Shown in pieces: positions 17,638-26,504 of a stretch of DNA of 64,000 nt. This stretch comes from JBMNTP01 sp050945795. GTDB lineage: Bacteria > Bacillota > Clostridia > Christensenellales > MGBC116941. Position numbers and translations under genes: made by a program. The stretch spans positions 62,001-126,000 of the forward strand of contig JBMNTP010000002.1 in NCBI GenBank assembly GCA_050945795.1. Direction: 5' to 3'. The notes beneath the pieces are model-generated. The model was given only the letters and a program-made list of their open reading frames with translations, was not told the DNA's origin and ran no database searches. Positions within the stretch are counted from its first letter, which is position 1; every line of letters begins with the position of its first letter.

Positions 17638-18679
17638 CTTAGCCGGCAGCAGCTATGACATACTTATAAAAAGCCGCCTTTTACACGAAGCCGGCAATAA
17701 TATACCGCTCCCCCAAGGCAGGAAACTGGCTGTGGTATGCGACAGCAGAGTCGCCGCTCTATACTCTGACGCGGCGCTAAACGCTTTTGCTGCCGCCGGA
17801 TACGAAGCATCTTTGGTAATAACTGGCGAAGGCGAAGCTTCAAAGAGCATGGATATGATTATGCGGCTGTATGATAAATTCATAGAGCTTAATATAAGCC
17901 GCGGCGACGGCATCGTCGCACTTGGCGGCGGCACAACCGGCGATTCGGCGGGATTCGCCGCTGCTACATATCTTCGCGGCGTTCCGCTTTTTATGATACC
18001 TACAACGCTGCTTTCACAAGTCGACAGCTCTGTCGGCGGCAAAACTGCTATAAATCTGCCGCAGGGCAAAAACCTTGTAGGCGCTTTTCATCAGCCTTCC
18101 GGCGTTATAATAGACACCTCCCTCCTCTCAACACTGGAACCACGCCAGTTCGCCTCCGGCATGGCAGAGGTAATAAAAACCGCCGCCATAGCCGACGCCG
18201 AGCTTTTTAGCCAGCTGGAGAGGTTTGATAACACTGCGCTACACCAAAACCTCGATAGAGTTATAGCGCGCTGCTGTGAAATAAAAAGAGGCTATGTGCA
18301 AGACGACGCCTTAGATACCGGCGTGCGTATGCAGCTCAACTTCGGCCATACTCTCGGCCACGCAATAGAGGCGGCGGCGGGCTACGGCGAAATAACGCAT
18401 GGAGAAGGCGTGGCTATAGGCATGTACGCCGCCGCGCGGTTTGGAGAAAGCGAAGGCATAACGCCGCTGGGCAGCGCCGAGCGCATAAAGGCTGTGCTGC
18501 AAAAAAACAATCTGCCGTATAAAGCGCCGCACCTTGAAGGCGTGCTGTCGGCGCTTAAAAAGGATAAAAAAGCCGGCGGCGGCGCTGTAAAGCTGGTGCT
18601 GCTTGAAAGTATTGGTCGGACCACAACGCTTGAAGTATCGCTTGATAGAGCTGCGCTACTTTGGGAGGCGGTAAAATGA
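17618..18679 (+). CDS. aroB: 3-dehydroquinate synthase
   Basis: Cyclises DAHP to 3-dehydroquinate using NAD and a divalent metal. 353 residues, normal length. Visible signatures: GGGTTGDSAGFAAATYLRG, PTTLLSQVDSSVGGKTAINL, the metal-site blocks MAEVIKTA, FGHTLGHAIE and HGEGVAIGM. The ATG at 17618 has GGAGG upstream inside the end of tyrA; the overlap suggests translational coupling. The end overlaps aroA by 4 nt. Confidence 0.95.
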   Translation: MQRIHVNLAGSSYDILIKSRLLHEAGNNIPLPQGRKLAVVCDSRVAALYSDAALNAFAAAGYEASLVITGEGEASKSMDMIMRLYDKFIELNISRGDGIVALGGGTTGDSAGFAAATYLRGVPLFMIPTTLLSQVDSSVGGKTAINLPQGKNLVGAFHQPSGVIIDTSLLSTLEPRQFASGMAEVIKTAAIADAELFSQLERFDNTALHQNLDRVIARCCEIKRGYVQDDALDTGVRMQLNFGHTLGHAIEAAAGYGEITHGEGVAIGMYAAARFGESEGITPLGSAERIKAVLQKNNLPYKAPHLEGVLSALKKDKKAGGGAVKLVLLESIGRTTTLEVSLDRAALLWEAVK

Positions 18680-19932
18680 GCATTATAATACCTCCCGCCA
18701 CTTTAAGCGGTGCGATAAAAATACAGCCTTCAAAAAGCATGACGCACCGCGCCGCTATATGCGCAGCGCTAGCGGGAAAAGGAGCAGCCGTTATAAACGC
18801 CGGCCGCTCGGAAGACACTGCCGCTACGCTCGGTGCGCTGGCCTCCCTCGGTATAGCATCTTTTAATCAAAAAGGTAATGCGCTTTACGTATCGGAGCCA
18901 AAGCCGGGCAGTCAGGGCATAGCCGACTGCGGCGAGTCCGGCTCAACGCTGCGGTTTTTAATCCCGATAGCTCTTTTAAACGGCGGCGGCGTATTTTCAG
19001 GACGCGGCAGGCTTATGCAGCGCCCGCTCGACGTTTACCGCGATATATTCACACCTATGGGTGTTACATGGCAGCAGAAAAAAAACCACTTAAGCATAAG
19101 CGGCAAACTTTCCCCCGGCGAATACCGGCTGCCCGGAAATGTAAGCTCGCAGTTTGTATCGGGTCTGCTGTTCGCGCTGCCGCTTACAGCTTCCGGCTCT
19201 GTTATATCGCTTAGCGCAACTGTGGAATCGCGCGGCTATATAGATATGACGCTTGAAGCGATGTCACGCTTTGGCGTTTGGGCAGGCTGGCTGGACCAAC
19301 GCACAATTGAAATACCCGGAAATCAAAGCTATAAGCCGGCCAAAATGACGGTGGAAGGCGACTACTCTCACGCCGCCTTTTTCCTATGCGCCGGAGCTAT
19401 GGGCGGAGATATAGAATGCCTCGGCCTCTCTGGCGATACCTCGCAGGGCGACAGCCGCGTTATAGAAATAATACGCTCTATGGGCGGCGACTGCGGCATA
19501 AGCGAAGATGTTGTATACTCTCGCGGCCGCGTATCGCGCGGCGCTACAATAGATGTTTCTCAAATACCCGACCTTGTGCCGGCGTTGTCGGTACTGGCCT
19601 GTGCGGCAAACGGCGTTACGAGGCTTGAAAATGCGGCGCGGCTGCGTATAAAGGAGAGCGACAGGCTTAGCGCTATGGCTGCGGGGCTGTCTAATCTTGG
19701 CGCGGATATTACAGAAGGCGAAGACTTTCTTGAAATACGCGGCAACGGAAAACTAAAAGGCGGCAGCTGCTCGGCCTGGAACGATCATCGCATAGCCATG
19801 TCGCTAACTACGGCGGCGGCGATATGCGAAGGCGATATAATACTTGATGGTCATGAATCGGTGGCTAAATCGGCGCCGGAATTTTATAATGAATATAAAA
19901 GCCTCGGAGGTAAAGCATATGAGCGCGAGTAG
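18676..19932 (+). CDS. aroA: 3-phosphoshikimate 1-carboxyvinyltransferase (EPSP synthase)
   Basis: Transfers the enolpyruvyl group of PEP to shikimate 3-phosphate. 418 residues with QPSKSMTHRAAI near the N-terminus, GESGSTLRFLIPI, GNVSSQFVSGLL, RIKESDRLSAMA and WNDHRIAMSL. The ATG at 18676 has GGGAGG upstream and overlaps the aroB stop in an ATGA arrangement, a sign of translational coupling. A TTG at 18661 in frame is less likely. Confidence 0.95.
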   Translation: MSIIIPPATLSGAIKIQPSKSMTHRAAICAALAGKGAAVINAGRSEDTAATLGALASLGIASFNQKGNALYVSEPKPGSQGIADCGESGSTLRFLIPIALLNGGGVFSGRGRLMQRPLDVYRDIFTPMGVTWQQKKNHLSISGKLSPGEYRLPGNVSSQFVSGLLFALPLTASGSVISLSATVESRGYIDMTLEAMSRFGVWAGWLDQRTIEIPGNQSYKPAKMTVEGDYSHAAFFLCAGAMGGDIECLGLSGDTSQGDSRVIEIIRSMGGDCGISEDVVYSRGRVSRGATIDVSQIPDLVPALSVLACAANGVTRLENAARLRIKESDRLSAMAAGLSNLGADITEGEDFLEIRGNGKLKGGSCSAWNDHRIAMSLTTAAAICEGDIILDGHESVAKSAPEFYNEYKSLGGKAYERE

Positions 19933-20989
19933 AGGAAGAAGCCTTCGCCTGACTATATTTGGCGAATCGCACGGATCGGCGATAGGAGCGGTGCTTGACG
20001 GCGTTCCGGCGGGAACGGTAATAGATATGGACAGCATAAGATTTGAAATGTCACGCAGGGCGTCGTCTCTTAGCATGTCTACGCCGCGTCGCGAGCCGGA
20101 TATCCCCGAGATACTAAGCGGCGTACTTAACGGCCGCGCTACCGGAGCGCCTATAGCCGCCATAATCAAAAACACAGACACAAGGAGCGTTGATTACGCC
20201 GCCTTAAAAAACCTGCCCCGCCCCGGACACGCTGATTATACAGCGCATGTAAAATACTCCGGCTTTAACGACAGGCGCGGCGGCGGGCATTTTTCCGGCC
20301 GTCTTACCGCGCCGCTGGTTTTTGCCGGAGCCATAGCGCGCGCAATATTAAGCGGATTTGGCATAAGCGTTATATCTCATATATCCGAAATAGGCGGCAT
20401 AAAGGACACCCCGTTTGACGCCGTAGCGCCAGCGCTGCCCGAAGGCTTTTACCAGCGCCGCTTGCCGGTTATAGATGAAACAGCCGGCCTTGACATGGCT
20501 AACGCCGTAGCCAAAGCCTCGACCGATGGCGATTCATTAGGCGGCATAGTTGAATGTGCGGCGGTTGGGCTTATCCCAGGGCTAGGCGAGCCGTTTTTCG
20601 ACTCGGTTGAAAGCGTATTGTCGGCTGCGCTTTTTTCGATACCCGCCATAAAAGGCATAGAATTTGGCGCCGGCTTTGGCATGGCAAAAATGACAGGCTC
20701 CACCGCCAACGACGCTTTTATAATAAAAGACGGCGATATAGCCACCGCCACAAACAATAACGGCGGCATAAACGGAGGCATTACAAACGGAATGCCGCTT
20801 ATATTCCGCTGCGCCATAAAGCCTACGCCGTCTATATCTTCAGAGCAGCAAACTGTAAATCTTGAAACAATGCAAAAACAAACCATATCAATATCCGGTC
20901 GCCACGACGCCTGTATAGTACCGCGCGCGCTGGCGGCAATAGAAGCGGCGACGGCGCTGTGCCTTGGCGATATGCTGCTATGGAGGTGA
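19919..20989 (+). CDS. aroC: Chorismate synthase
   Basis: Forms chorismate from EPSP with reduced FMN. 356 residues: LTIFGESHGSAIGAVLDG at the N-terminus, RPGHADYTAHVKYS, DRRGGGHFSGR and the closing RHDACIVPRAL signature. The ATG at 19919 has GGAGG upstream and lies inside the last codons of aroA (14-nt overlap). Earlier in-frame ATGs from 19844 would lie deep in aroA and lack SDs. Confidence 0.95.
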   Translation: MSASRGRSLRLTIFGESHGSAIGAVLDGVPAGTVIDMDSIRFEMSRRASSLSMSTPRREPDIPEILSGVLNGRATGAPIAAIIKNTDTRSVDYAALKNLPRPGHADYTAHVKYSGFNDRRGGGHFSGRLTAPLVFAGAIARAILSGFGISVISHISEIGGIKDTPFDAVAPALPEGFYQRRLPVIDETAGLDMANAVAKASTDGDSLGGIVECAAVGLIPGLGEPFFDSVESVLSAALFSIPAIKGIEFGAGFGMAKMTGSTANDAFIIKDGDIATATNNNGGINGGITNGMPLIFRCAIKPTPSISSEQQTVNLETMQKQTISISGRHDACIVPRALAAIEAATALCLGDMLLWR

Positions 20990-20994
20990 ACGGG

Positions 20995-22122
20995 TTGAAC
21001 GAACTTGACAAGCTTAGAAATAAGATAGATGAAATCGACTCTTGCCTGCTTGAGCTTTTTGAAAAGCGCATGGCGGTGTCGCGAAGCATAGGCGAATATA
21101 AGCGCGAGCGCTCTTTGCCGGTGCTTGATGAAAATAGAGAAAAGCAGGTTATACAAAACCGGCTTGATAAAGTGCAAGATGAAAAGCTTAAGCCCGCCGC
21201 ACGGGAGTTTTTTACTTCGCTTATGCGGCTTAGCAAAAATGCGCAGTATCCCCCGCCTAAAAAGCAGCCTTCCCCTTCATCCGCTGCCAGCGGCGTCGGC
21301 GTGGCTTATCAGGGTATACCCGGCTGTTACGGTGAGGAGGCGGCGCTGGCGTATTTCAAAAATGATATGACAGGTATACCTCTTAACGATTTTGAGGCGG
21401 TTTTTCGCTCTGTAAGCGAGGGTGGCGCGCGATACGGCGTGCTGCCGCTGGAGAATTCATCCACCGGCTCCATAGCGCGCGTATACGACCTTTTGATGCA
21501 ATACGGCTGCGTCATCACCGGCGAATATTATCTGCCGGTAAATCATTGCCTTTTATGTGTGCCGGGCGCGGCGATAGAAGATATTGAGCGCATATATTCG
21601 CATGAGCAGGGGCTTTTGCAATGCTCGGCATTTTTAGCCGCATACCCAAATTGGCACCAGCTGCCGTATCATAACACTGCCGTCAGCGCCCGCCATGTCG
21701 CCGAACTTAATGACCGTTCAAACGCGGCTATAGCCGGCCGCCGCGCCGCCGAGGCATACGGTCTTGATATACTGGCAGAAGGCATACAGACTTATGGCGG
21801 CAATTATACCCGCTTTATAGTCGTATCTAACAGCGCTAAAAACACCGGCCTTGAAAACAAAATAAGCCTGTTTTTCAGCCTTAAGCATCAAAGCGGCACG
21901 CTGCATAGCGCGCTGTCGCATTTTGCTAATACCCGACTTAACCTTACAAAAGTTGAATCGCGCCCCGCCCCATATAAAAGCTGGGAGTATGTTTTCTTTG
22001 TCGACTTTGAAGGCAATCTATCGGGCAACGATGTTAAAGAAGCGCTTAAGGCGCTGGAAAAAGACTGTGTAGAGCTTAGAGTGCTCGGTAACTATATAGC
22101 GGGGAATAAAATAAATGAATAA
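20995..22122 (+). CDS. pheA: Bifunctional chorismate mutase/prephenate dehydratase
   Basis: Makes prephenate and then phenylpyruvate for phenylalanine. 375 residues: AroQ-type chorismate mutase (about 1-80, LDKLRNKIDEID, KRMAVSRSIGEYK), prephenate dehydratase (about 95-280, NYTRFIVV with the catalytic TRF) and a C-terminal ACT domain with the Phe-binding ESRP in LTKVESRP. The TTG at 20995 is chosen for its GGAGG 8 nt upstream. Upstream in-frame ATGs at 20959 and 20980 lack an SD. The chorismate mutase here also serves tyrA. Confidence 0.92.
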   Translation: MNELDKLRNKIDEIDSCLLELFEKRMAVSRSIGEYKRERSLPVLDENREKQVIQNRLDKVQDEKLKPAAREFFTSLMRLSKNAQYPPPKKQPSPSSAASGVGVAYQGIPGCYGEEAALAYFKNDMTGIPLNDFEAVFRSVSEGGARYGVLPLENSSTGSIARVYDLLMQYGCVITGEYYLPVNHCLLCVPGAAIEDIERIYSHEQGLLQCSAFLAAYPNWHQLPYHNTAVSARHVAELNDRSNAAIAGRRAAEAYGLDILAEGIQTYGGNYTRFIVVSNSAKNTGLENKISLFFSLKHQSGTLHSALSHFANTRLNLTKVESRPAPYKSWEYVFFVDFEGNLSGNDVKEALKALEKDCVELRVLGNYIAGNKINE

Positions 22123-22630
22123 CATATACCTTACAGGACTGCCCGGCTGCGGCAAAACTACGATAGGCCACATAATATCGGATATTACCAAAGCGCCTTT
22201 TATAGACTTAGATACCTTAATAGAAAAAAAATCGGGTATGCGCATTTATGATATATTCGAAAATTATAGCGAGATAGCGTTTCGCGATATGGAAACCGAA
22301 GCCCTTTTTTCAACGGCATCGCTTGAAAATACAGTTATAGCAACAGGCGGCGGCGCTGTACTGCGCAGCCAAAACACCGATTTTATGAAACAGCACGGCA
22401 GCATTGTATTTATAGACCGTCCGCCAGAACAAATACTCACCGATATACAAACAGGCCCCCGTCCGCTTCTTAAAGGCGGACAGGAAGCCTTTTTAAAGCT
22501 AAGCGTTGAGCGCAGGGATATATATATATCCACCGCCTCCGCCGTTGTGCCAAACACCGGCAGCGCAAACGACTCCGCCCTTTATATCATCAATCTTTTC
22601 CCAGACCTTTTAAAATCGCCTCGTGCATAA
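22115..22630 (+). CDS. aroK: Shikimate kinase
   Basis: Phosphorylates shikimate at O3. 171 residues with the P-loop GLPGCGKTTIG at 8-18, shikimate-binding FIDLDTLIE and FRDMETEAL, GGGAVL near 78-83 and a lid segment RPLLKGG. It overlaps pheA by 8 nt and is the last gene of the operon on this strand. Its final 41 nt overlap, tail to tail, with aroE on the other strand. Confidence 0.93.
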   Translation: MNNIYLTGLPGCGKTTIGHIISDITKAPFIDLDTLIEKKSGMRIYDIFENYSEIAFRDMETEALFSTASLENTVIATGGGAVLRSQNTDFMKQHGSIVFIDRPPEQILTDIQTGPRPLLKGGQEAFLKLSVERRDIYISTASAVVPNTGSANDSALYIINLFPDLLKSPRA

Positions 22631-23468
22631 GCTCACGAACCACCCGCGCGTCGTCTGCATTCGGCTTTATGCCGGTATATATCTCAAACGCCAATAGCCC
22701 CTGATGTAGCAGCATAGCCGCCCCGTTAACGGTTGAAAAGCCGTATTCCTCCGCCTTTTTTAAAAGCGGCGTGTACAGCGGATGATAAACAGTTTCGCAT
22801 ATGACAGCATCCTTAGGAGCCTTTTTTAAAAATTCAAGGCTGTCAAAATCACCTGCCATGCCCAGCGATGTGCCGTTTATAATAACATCGCTTTTAGCGG
22901 CATAGCGGTTAATAGTGCCGCTGTCCATATTGCCGGCTTGAGCCTTTAGCCCCGTCTTTTCTTTTATCTGCGCCGCCAGATCCCGCGCCTTTTCAACAGT
23001 GCGGTTGAGTATGCTTATGCCGCCCGCCCCCGCCCGCGCCATACTAAAAGCGATATTGCTAGCCGCGCCGCCCGCCCCCATAATAAGCACGCTACTGCCC
23101 TTAACACTCATGCCCGTCTCCTCAAGCGCAGCTATAAAGCCGCGTCCGTCTGTTGAAAAACCGTACATGCGCCCCGATTCAATTTTTATAGTATTAACAG
23201 CGCCGCAATCGCGCGCCTCCTCTGCCATTTCATGCATAAACGGTATAACCGCCTTCTTATGCGGCATTGTCACATTTAACCCGTACAGCGATAGCGCCTC
23301 GACAATATGCCATAGCCTGTCTATGCCGCCTTCGGGTATGAATATATGCTGATACAGTGCATCTATCCCATAGCGCTCAAAAAGTGTATTGTACATCAAA
23401 GGCGACAGGCTGTGCGCCACTGGATCGCCAATTACGCCGAATCTCTTGGTATTAAAGCCGTATTGCAT
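22590..23468 (-). CDS. aroE: Shikimate dehydrogenase
   Basis: NADPH-dependent reduction of 3-dehydroshikimate. 292 residues: substrate-binding HSLSPLMYNT near 19-28 and TMPHKKAV with the catalytic Lys, Rossmann GAGGAASN near 131, and NGTSLGM. It is transcribed against the aro operon from its own promoter region near 23500. The 3' ends of aroE and aroK overlap by 41 nt, so the two mRNAs are complementary at their ends. Confidence 0.93.
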   Translation of the reverse strand: MQYGFNTKRFGVIGDPVAHSLSPLMYNTLFERYGIDALYQHIFIPEGGIDRLWHIVEALSLYGLNVTMPHKKAVIPFMHEMAEEARDCGAVNTIKIESGRMYGFSTDGRGFIAALEETGMSVKGSSVLIMGAGGAASNIAFSMARAGAGGISILNRTVEKARDLAAQIKEKTGLKAQAGNMDSGTINRYAAKSDVIINGTSLGMAGDFDSLEFLKKAPKDAVICETVYHPLYTPLLKKAEEYGFSTVNGAAMLLHQGLLAFEIYTGIKPNADDARVVRELMHEAILKGLGKD

Positions 23469-23555
23469 AAAATTACCCCCAAAGTATTATAAGCATAATA
23501 TAGCATAAAACACCGTCCGTCCGCATCCCCTCATGCTTTGCATAAAACTAAACAC

Positions 23556-23584
23556 TTGCATGGCCGGATAGCTTATGCTATAAT
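23556..23584 (+). promoter_or_regulatory. Probable promoter of tRNA-Arg
   Basis: TTGCAT (23556-23561), a 17-nt spacer and TATAAT (23579-23584). It lies 79 nt upstream of the mature tRNA, so a 5' leader for RNase P would be expected. A second TATAAT at 23644-23649 has no matching -35. Confidence 0.5.
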
Positions 23585-23663
23585 AGTCCGGCATGGCTGA
23601 GTTTGCTTTGCCGGTTGTCCGGCCTTTTCTTGCGAACAGCCATTATAATAACATAATTCGCGT

Positions 23664-23740
23664 GTGCCCGTAGCTCAGCTGGATAGAGTGCTTGACTACG
23701 AATCAAGAGGTCACAGGTTCGAATCCTGTCGGGCACGCCA
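23664..23740 (+). tRNA. tRNA-Arg (anticodon ACG)
   Basis: A complete cloverleaf: acceptor arms GTGCCCG (23664-23670) and CGGGCAC (23730-23736), D-arm AGCTCAGCTGGATAGAGT, anticodon stem-loop CTTGA-CTACGAA-TCAAG with anticodon ACG, T-arm with GGTTCGAATCC, discriminator G and an encoded CCA at 23738-23740. ACG is normally deaminated to ICG to read CGU, CGC and CGA. Confidence 0.97.
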
Positions 23741-23772
23741 CTTACCTTTCTTTTAGAAAAAAGAAAGGTAAG
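23741..23772. repeat. Palindrome of the TTTTCTT/AAGAAAA class, copy 3, after tRNA-Arg
   Basis: CTTACCTTTCTT (23741-23752) and AAGAAAGGTAAG (23761-23772) form a perfect 12-bp stem starting one base after the tRNA CCA. No T-run follows. It may act in tRNA 3' processing or termination. It resembles the palindromes at 2711 and 3215. Confidence 0.6.
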
Positions 23773-23881
23773 TCAAACAAAATCAATTCGCGCGCTGTCT
23801 TTTGATGGTGCGCGATATTTTTTATTCGCGCTCCGTTTTGCCTCTTTACAAACAATACCATATAGCTAAAACTGCCTGGCA

Positions 23882-23912
23882 AAAGCAGAAGCTCTTCGTT
23901 TGAAGAGCTTCT
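23882..23912 (-). terminator. Terminator of the frameshifted small gene
   Basis: AGAAGCTCTTC-GTTT-GAAGAGCTTCT, a perfect 11-bp stem at 23887-23912, directly after the second-frame stop codon at 23913-23915. On the minus strand it is followed by GCTTTT. Confidence 0.7.
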
Positions 23913-24304
23913 CTACCAGTATATTTTATAATTTTGCAGCGGTATGCTGTCCGATACTACCTTGCATAAACGATCGACTATATCCCCCCTGCCATAGTAT
24001 CGCGTCCTACCCATAGATCTGTTCGCCATAAGTATAATAGGTGTATCGCCAAAAATGTCCTCCATTTCTTCCACCGCCTGCTCACGAGCACAGGATCGTC
24101 GACAACATTACGTTTCACGCAACAAATAACGAATACCTCACCGAAGGCTCGTACATACGCGCCGGTAAATCTGATATCGCCGCTGGCATACTCTTCCGAT
24201 GGATAATACTCCGGGAGCTCCAAAAGCTGAAATTTGTCTCTGTCCATATTATTTATTGCATAAAGCGTTGTCCATATTTCCAAATTAGACATTTCCCACA
24301 TCAT
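23913..24304 (-). pseudogene. Hypothetical protein gene with a single-base frameshift
   Basis: I do not recognise the family. Frame 1 runs from ATG 24304 (GGGGG SD just upstream) through MSNLEIWTTLYAINNMDR, EYYPSEEYASGDIRFTG and ends its sensible part at VVDDPVLV. The following sequence is coding-like in the next frame: EQAVEEMEDIFGDTPIIL, MANRSMGRTRYYGRGDI, ending LQNYKIYW and TAG at 23915-23913, right before a terminator. The switch lies near 24083-24095 and fits loss of one base, for example a G in CGTGGAGCAGG. The joined product would be about 130 residues. It could be a real mutation, an assembly error or less likely programmed frameshifting. Confidence 0.65.
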
Positions 24305-24489
24305 ATCGCCCCCTTTTATTTCAATATATCATAGCCTTTGTGCCATATAAAGGAAATCGATCCATAGACCACGAATATTATGTTGTTGCTGCACAAATCC
24401 ATATTCTTCGCTTTCCCGCATCCGCCGTCTCTCCGAGCACCATTTAAGCCGCTACCGTTATATCATAAAACCCTAGCTTTATGTATATC

Positions 24490-24518
24490 TTGGCATGTAT
24501 AATGATGTTGCATAATAT
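24490..24518 (+). promoter_or_regulatory. Possible promoter of the SseB-like gene
   Basis: TTGGCA (24490-24495), a 17-nt spacer and TAATAT (24513-24518). It is the best candidate in the 370-bp gap 24305-24674, which otherwise shows only AT-rich sequence. The leader would be about 150 nt. Confidence 0.35.
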
Positions 24519-24674
24519 CATCTTAACGTAACTATCAAGCAACAAAAAGAATAGCTATTAGCTAGCAGCTTAATAACCAAAAAAATACTGCGTTTCCCTT
24601 TTAGATATTTATCTATAAAAATTCTCTCTATTTCTAAAATACTATTCAAAAAACAACTATGAGGAGGGGCTTAT

Positions 24675-25145
24675 ATGATAACAAGCAGCGATTTAGAAGA
24701 TGGAAAAATATTAACAGCATTAATCGAGAGAATATATCATGATAATACAGGTGAAAATTTATTCGGCATACTAAGATGTTTAAGGGATTCCATAGTGTGG
24801 GTTCCGATGGTAATGAAGCTGTCCGAAGAGGATGTCGATGCTTTTCTGACAGCTAAAAAAGGCGATACCGTTTCCGCCAAGCACGATATCAAAATGAAAC
24901 CTGATATATTGCAAAGAGGCGACGTTTCATATTTTCCGGTGTTTTCACAGCTTGAGCAAATACCCGATGGCTATCGGTCACAATTTTCATTTATGCAATT
25001 CCCTTTTATTAAGTGTATTGATATGATGGCTAAACATCCGAATGTCGAGCAAATTGTTATCAACGCGTTTACATATGCGCTTATGCTCACTAAAACTCAT
25101 TTGGGAATCGTAAAGAAATTACCATCTGAATTATCCGATGCGTAA
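24675..25145 (+). CDS. SseB-like domain protein
   Basis: 156 residues, soluble, no signal peptide. The pattern of VWVPMVMKLSEEDVDAF, then a segment giving DVSYFPVFSQLEQIPDGY (typical ypvFts element) and a C-terminal NVEQIVINAFTYAL matches the SseB N-terminal domain family, whose members are small proteins of uncertain role found singly in many Firmicutes. An AGGAGG SD precedes the ATG. The base composition is a little more AT-rich than in the neighbouring core genes. After it, 25146-25382 shows no gene I can support. Confidence 0.6.
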   Translation: MITSSDLEDGKILTALIERIYHDNTGENLFGILRCLRDSIVWVPMVMKLSEEDVDAFLTAKKGDTVSAKHDIKMKPDILQRGDVSYFPVFSQLEQIPDGYRSQFSFMQFPFIKCIDMMAKHPNVEQIVINAFTYALMLTKTHLGIVKKLPSELSDA

Positions 25146-25382
25146 TTATCCGCCGTACAAGTTATTCCTCAATATATGCATAACTCGCACGTTCATATGA
25201 TGCTATTGTACCGGTTTGCTACCTCTCTGACTCATTCTTATCCCGGCCTGCTAAAAACATGGTACATTTGCGCGGTTATTTCTCTTCCATTGTTACTTCC
25301 AGCTTCCATCTCTCGCCCTAAACCCATTATACCGCTTTATAATCTAAAACAAGAAGCTTTAAAATGCGCTTTTATGAATGGG

Positions 25383-25568
25383 CTATTTTTTCTGGTCTTT
25401 CTGCCGTTCCGCATGCCGCCGCGCTCTTTCGTTGAGCATTTTCTCCAGTTCGTATTCCTCCACTTCCGCGAAGTCGTAGTATTCCCTGCCCGTTATCGGG
25501 GACACTTTCCAGCCTAACCGGCTCGTGTCCCCTTTTGACAGCTTGCGCATATCCTTCGAATCATCCAA
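25383..25568 (-). CDS. Small hypothetical protein (61 aa)
   Basis: No family recognised. 61 residues: an N-terminal polar part with LGWKVSPITGREYYDFAE and a strongly charged C-terminal helix (ELEKMLNERARRHAERQ). The start is a TTG with GGGG 8 nt upstream. It sits 108 nt downstream of the TetR gene on the same strand and may be co-transcribed with it. Composition and SD favour a real gene; it has no membrane segment. Confidence 0.5.
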   Translation of the reverse strand: MDDSKDMRKLSKGDTSRLGWKVSPITGREYYDFAEVEEYELEKMLNERARRHAERQKDQKK

Positions 25569-25676
25569 ACAGGTCGCCCCTTTCTATTCTAAAAATGCCA
25601 ACGATATCCATTTTTTGCCCTATTAATATTCGTCGTAATCGTCGCCCTAATTCATTCTACGGCAATCTTCCTCGCA

Positions 25677-26255
25677 CTACCACATCACAATAGCCATATT
25701 GTATATAATCTCTGCCATTTCCTTCGCCGTTTTATTCAGTCCGTTTTTCAGCCACTGCCTTATAAGGCCAACGCTGCCGGCGACTATAAATATAAAGTAA
25801 TATTCCCTTGTCGCGGTATCCCCTTCGCTGTCTGGCGACGGGTCGATGCCGCATTGCTGATATATAAGCGTAAACAGTTGCTTTTGAAAGTCTATATCGC
25901 CCTTATCGCTCATAAGCACCTGAAGGTGCCTGCTGTTTTCTACGCAATATTGGCATATCTGCTCTAGTAATTTCATCATTTCATGCTTTTCGGTCTTACT
26001 TAAAAGGGATATGATTACCTCTTTCGCCCATGACAGCGTTTCCTCTTCAATCTGCCTTAAAAGATCGTACTGGTCGGCATAATGCGAATAGAAGGTTGTT
26101 CTATTTATATCCGCTTTTTCGCACAGCTCTTTTACCGTTATCTTAGCCATAGGCTTTTCTTTCATAAGCTCAATCAGGCTATCTTGCAGCACCATGCGGG
26201 TATAGCGTGTTCGTCGATCCATCTTTACTTCTTTTACTTCTTTTACTTCCTTCAT
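25677..26255 (-). CDS. TetR/AcrR family regulator
   Basis: 192 residues from ATG 26255 (poly-G SD about 8 nt upstream). It begins with a KEV x3 direct repeat, then the helix-turn-helix DNA-binding domain (AKITVKELCEKADINRTTFYSHYADQ) and a C-terminal ligand-binding region of the TetR_C_7 kind with a predicted helix bundle. It is divergent from the ABC/FtsX pair, and a perfect palindrome lies in the promoter between them, so it most likely represses that transporter and itself. An in-frame ATG at 26222 is an alternative start. The inducer is unknown. Confidence 0.85.
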   Translation of the reverse strand: MKEVKEVKEVKMDRRTRYTRMVLQDSLIELMKEKPMAKITVKELCEKADINRTTFYSHYADQYDLLRQIEEETLSWAKEVIISLLSKTEKHEMMKLLEQICQYCVENSRHLQVLMSDKGDIDFQKQLFTLIYQQCGIDPSPDSEGDTATREYYFIFIVAGSVGLIRQWLKNGLNKTAKEMAEIIYNMAIVMW

Positions 26256-26354
26256 ACCGCTTTCCCCCCCAAAACAACTTGCCACCGTATGTCCTAAACT
26301 CAACATTCACCGCCGCGCGTGTCGTAAAATCATCGTTTTATAAACATCTGTAGG

Positions 26355-26383
26355 TTGCCAAAGAGACACCGTGTCTATATAAT
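26355..26383 (+). promoter_or_regulatory. Promoter of the ABC/FtsX operon with operator palindrome
   Basis: TTGCCA (26355-26360), a 17-nt spacer and TATAAT (26378-26383). The spacer holds AGACAC-C-GTGTCT (26364-26376), a perfect 13-bp palindrome placed where a bound repressor would block RNA polymerase. A similar core CACCGTGTC recurs at 26501-26509 over the start codon. Confidence 0.65.
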
Positions 26384-26504
26384 AATAATCAGGCGGCTAA
26401 AAGTCAACAGCGCATTCGCGAGCGGTATTTTACAGCTTTAGCGATACGTCTGCTTATACATAGCGCCGATACCAAACCAGGCTTTGAAGCAAAACGGAGG
26501 CACC

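Noticed and set aside
25176..25517. Plus-strand frame of 113 codons after the SseB-like gene
   Set aside because: No SD, odd composition, and it overlaps the better supported 61-aa minus-strand gene.
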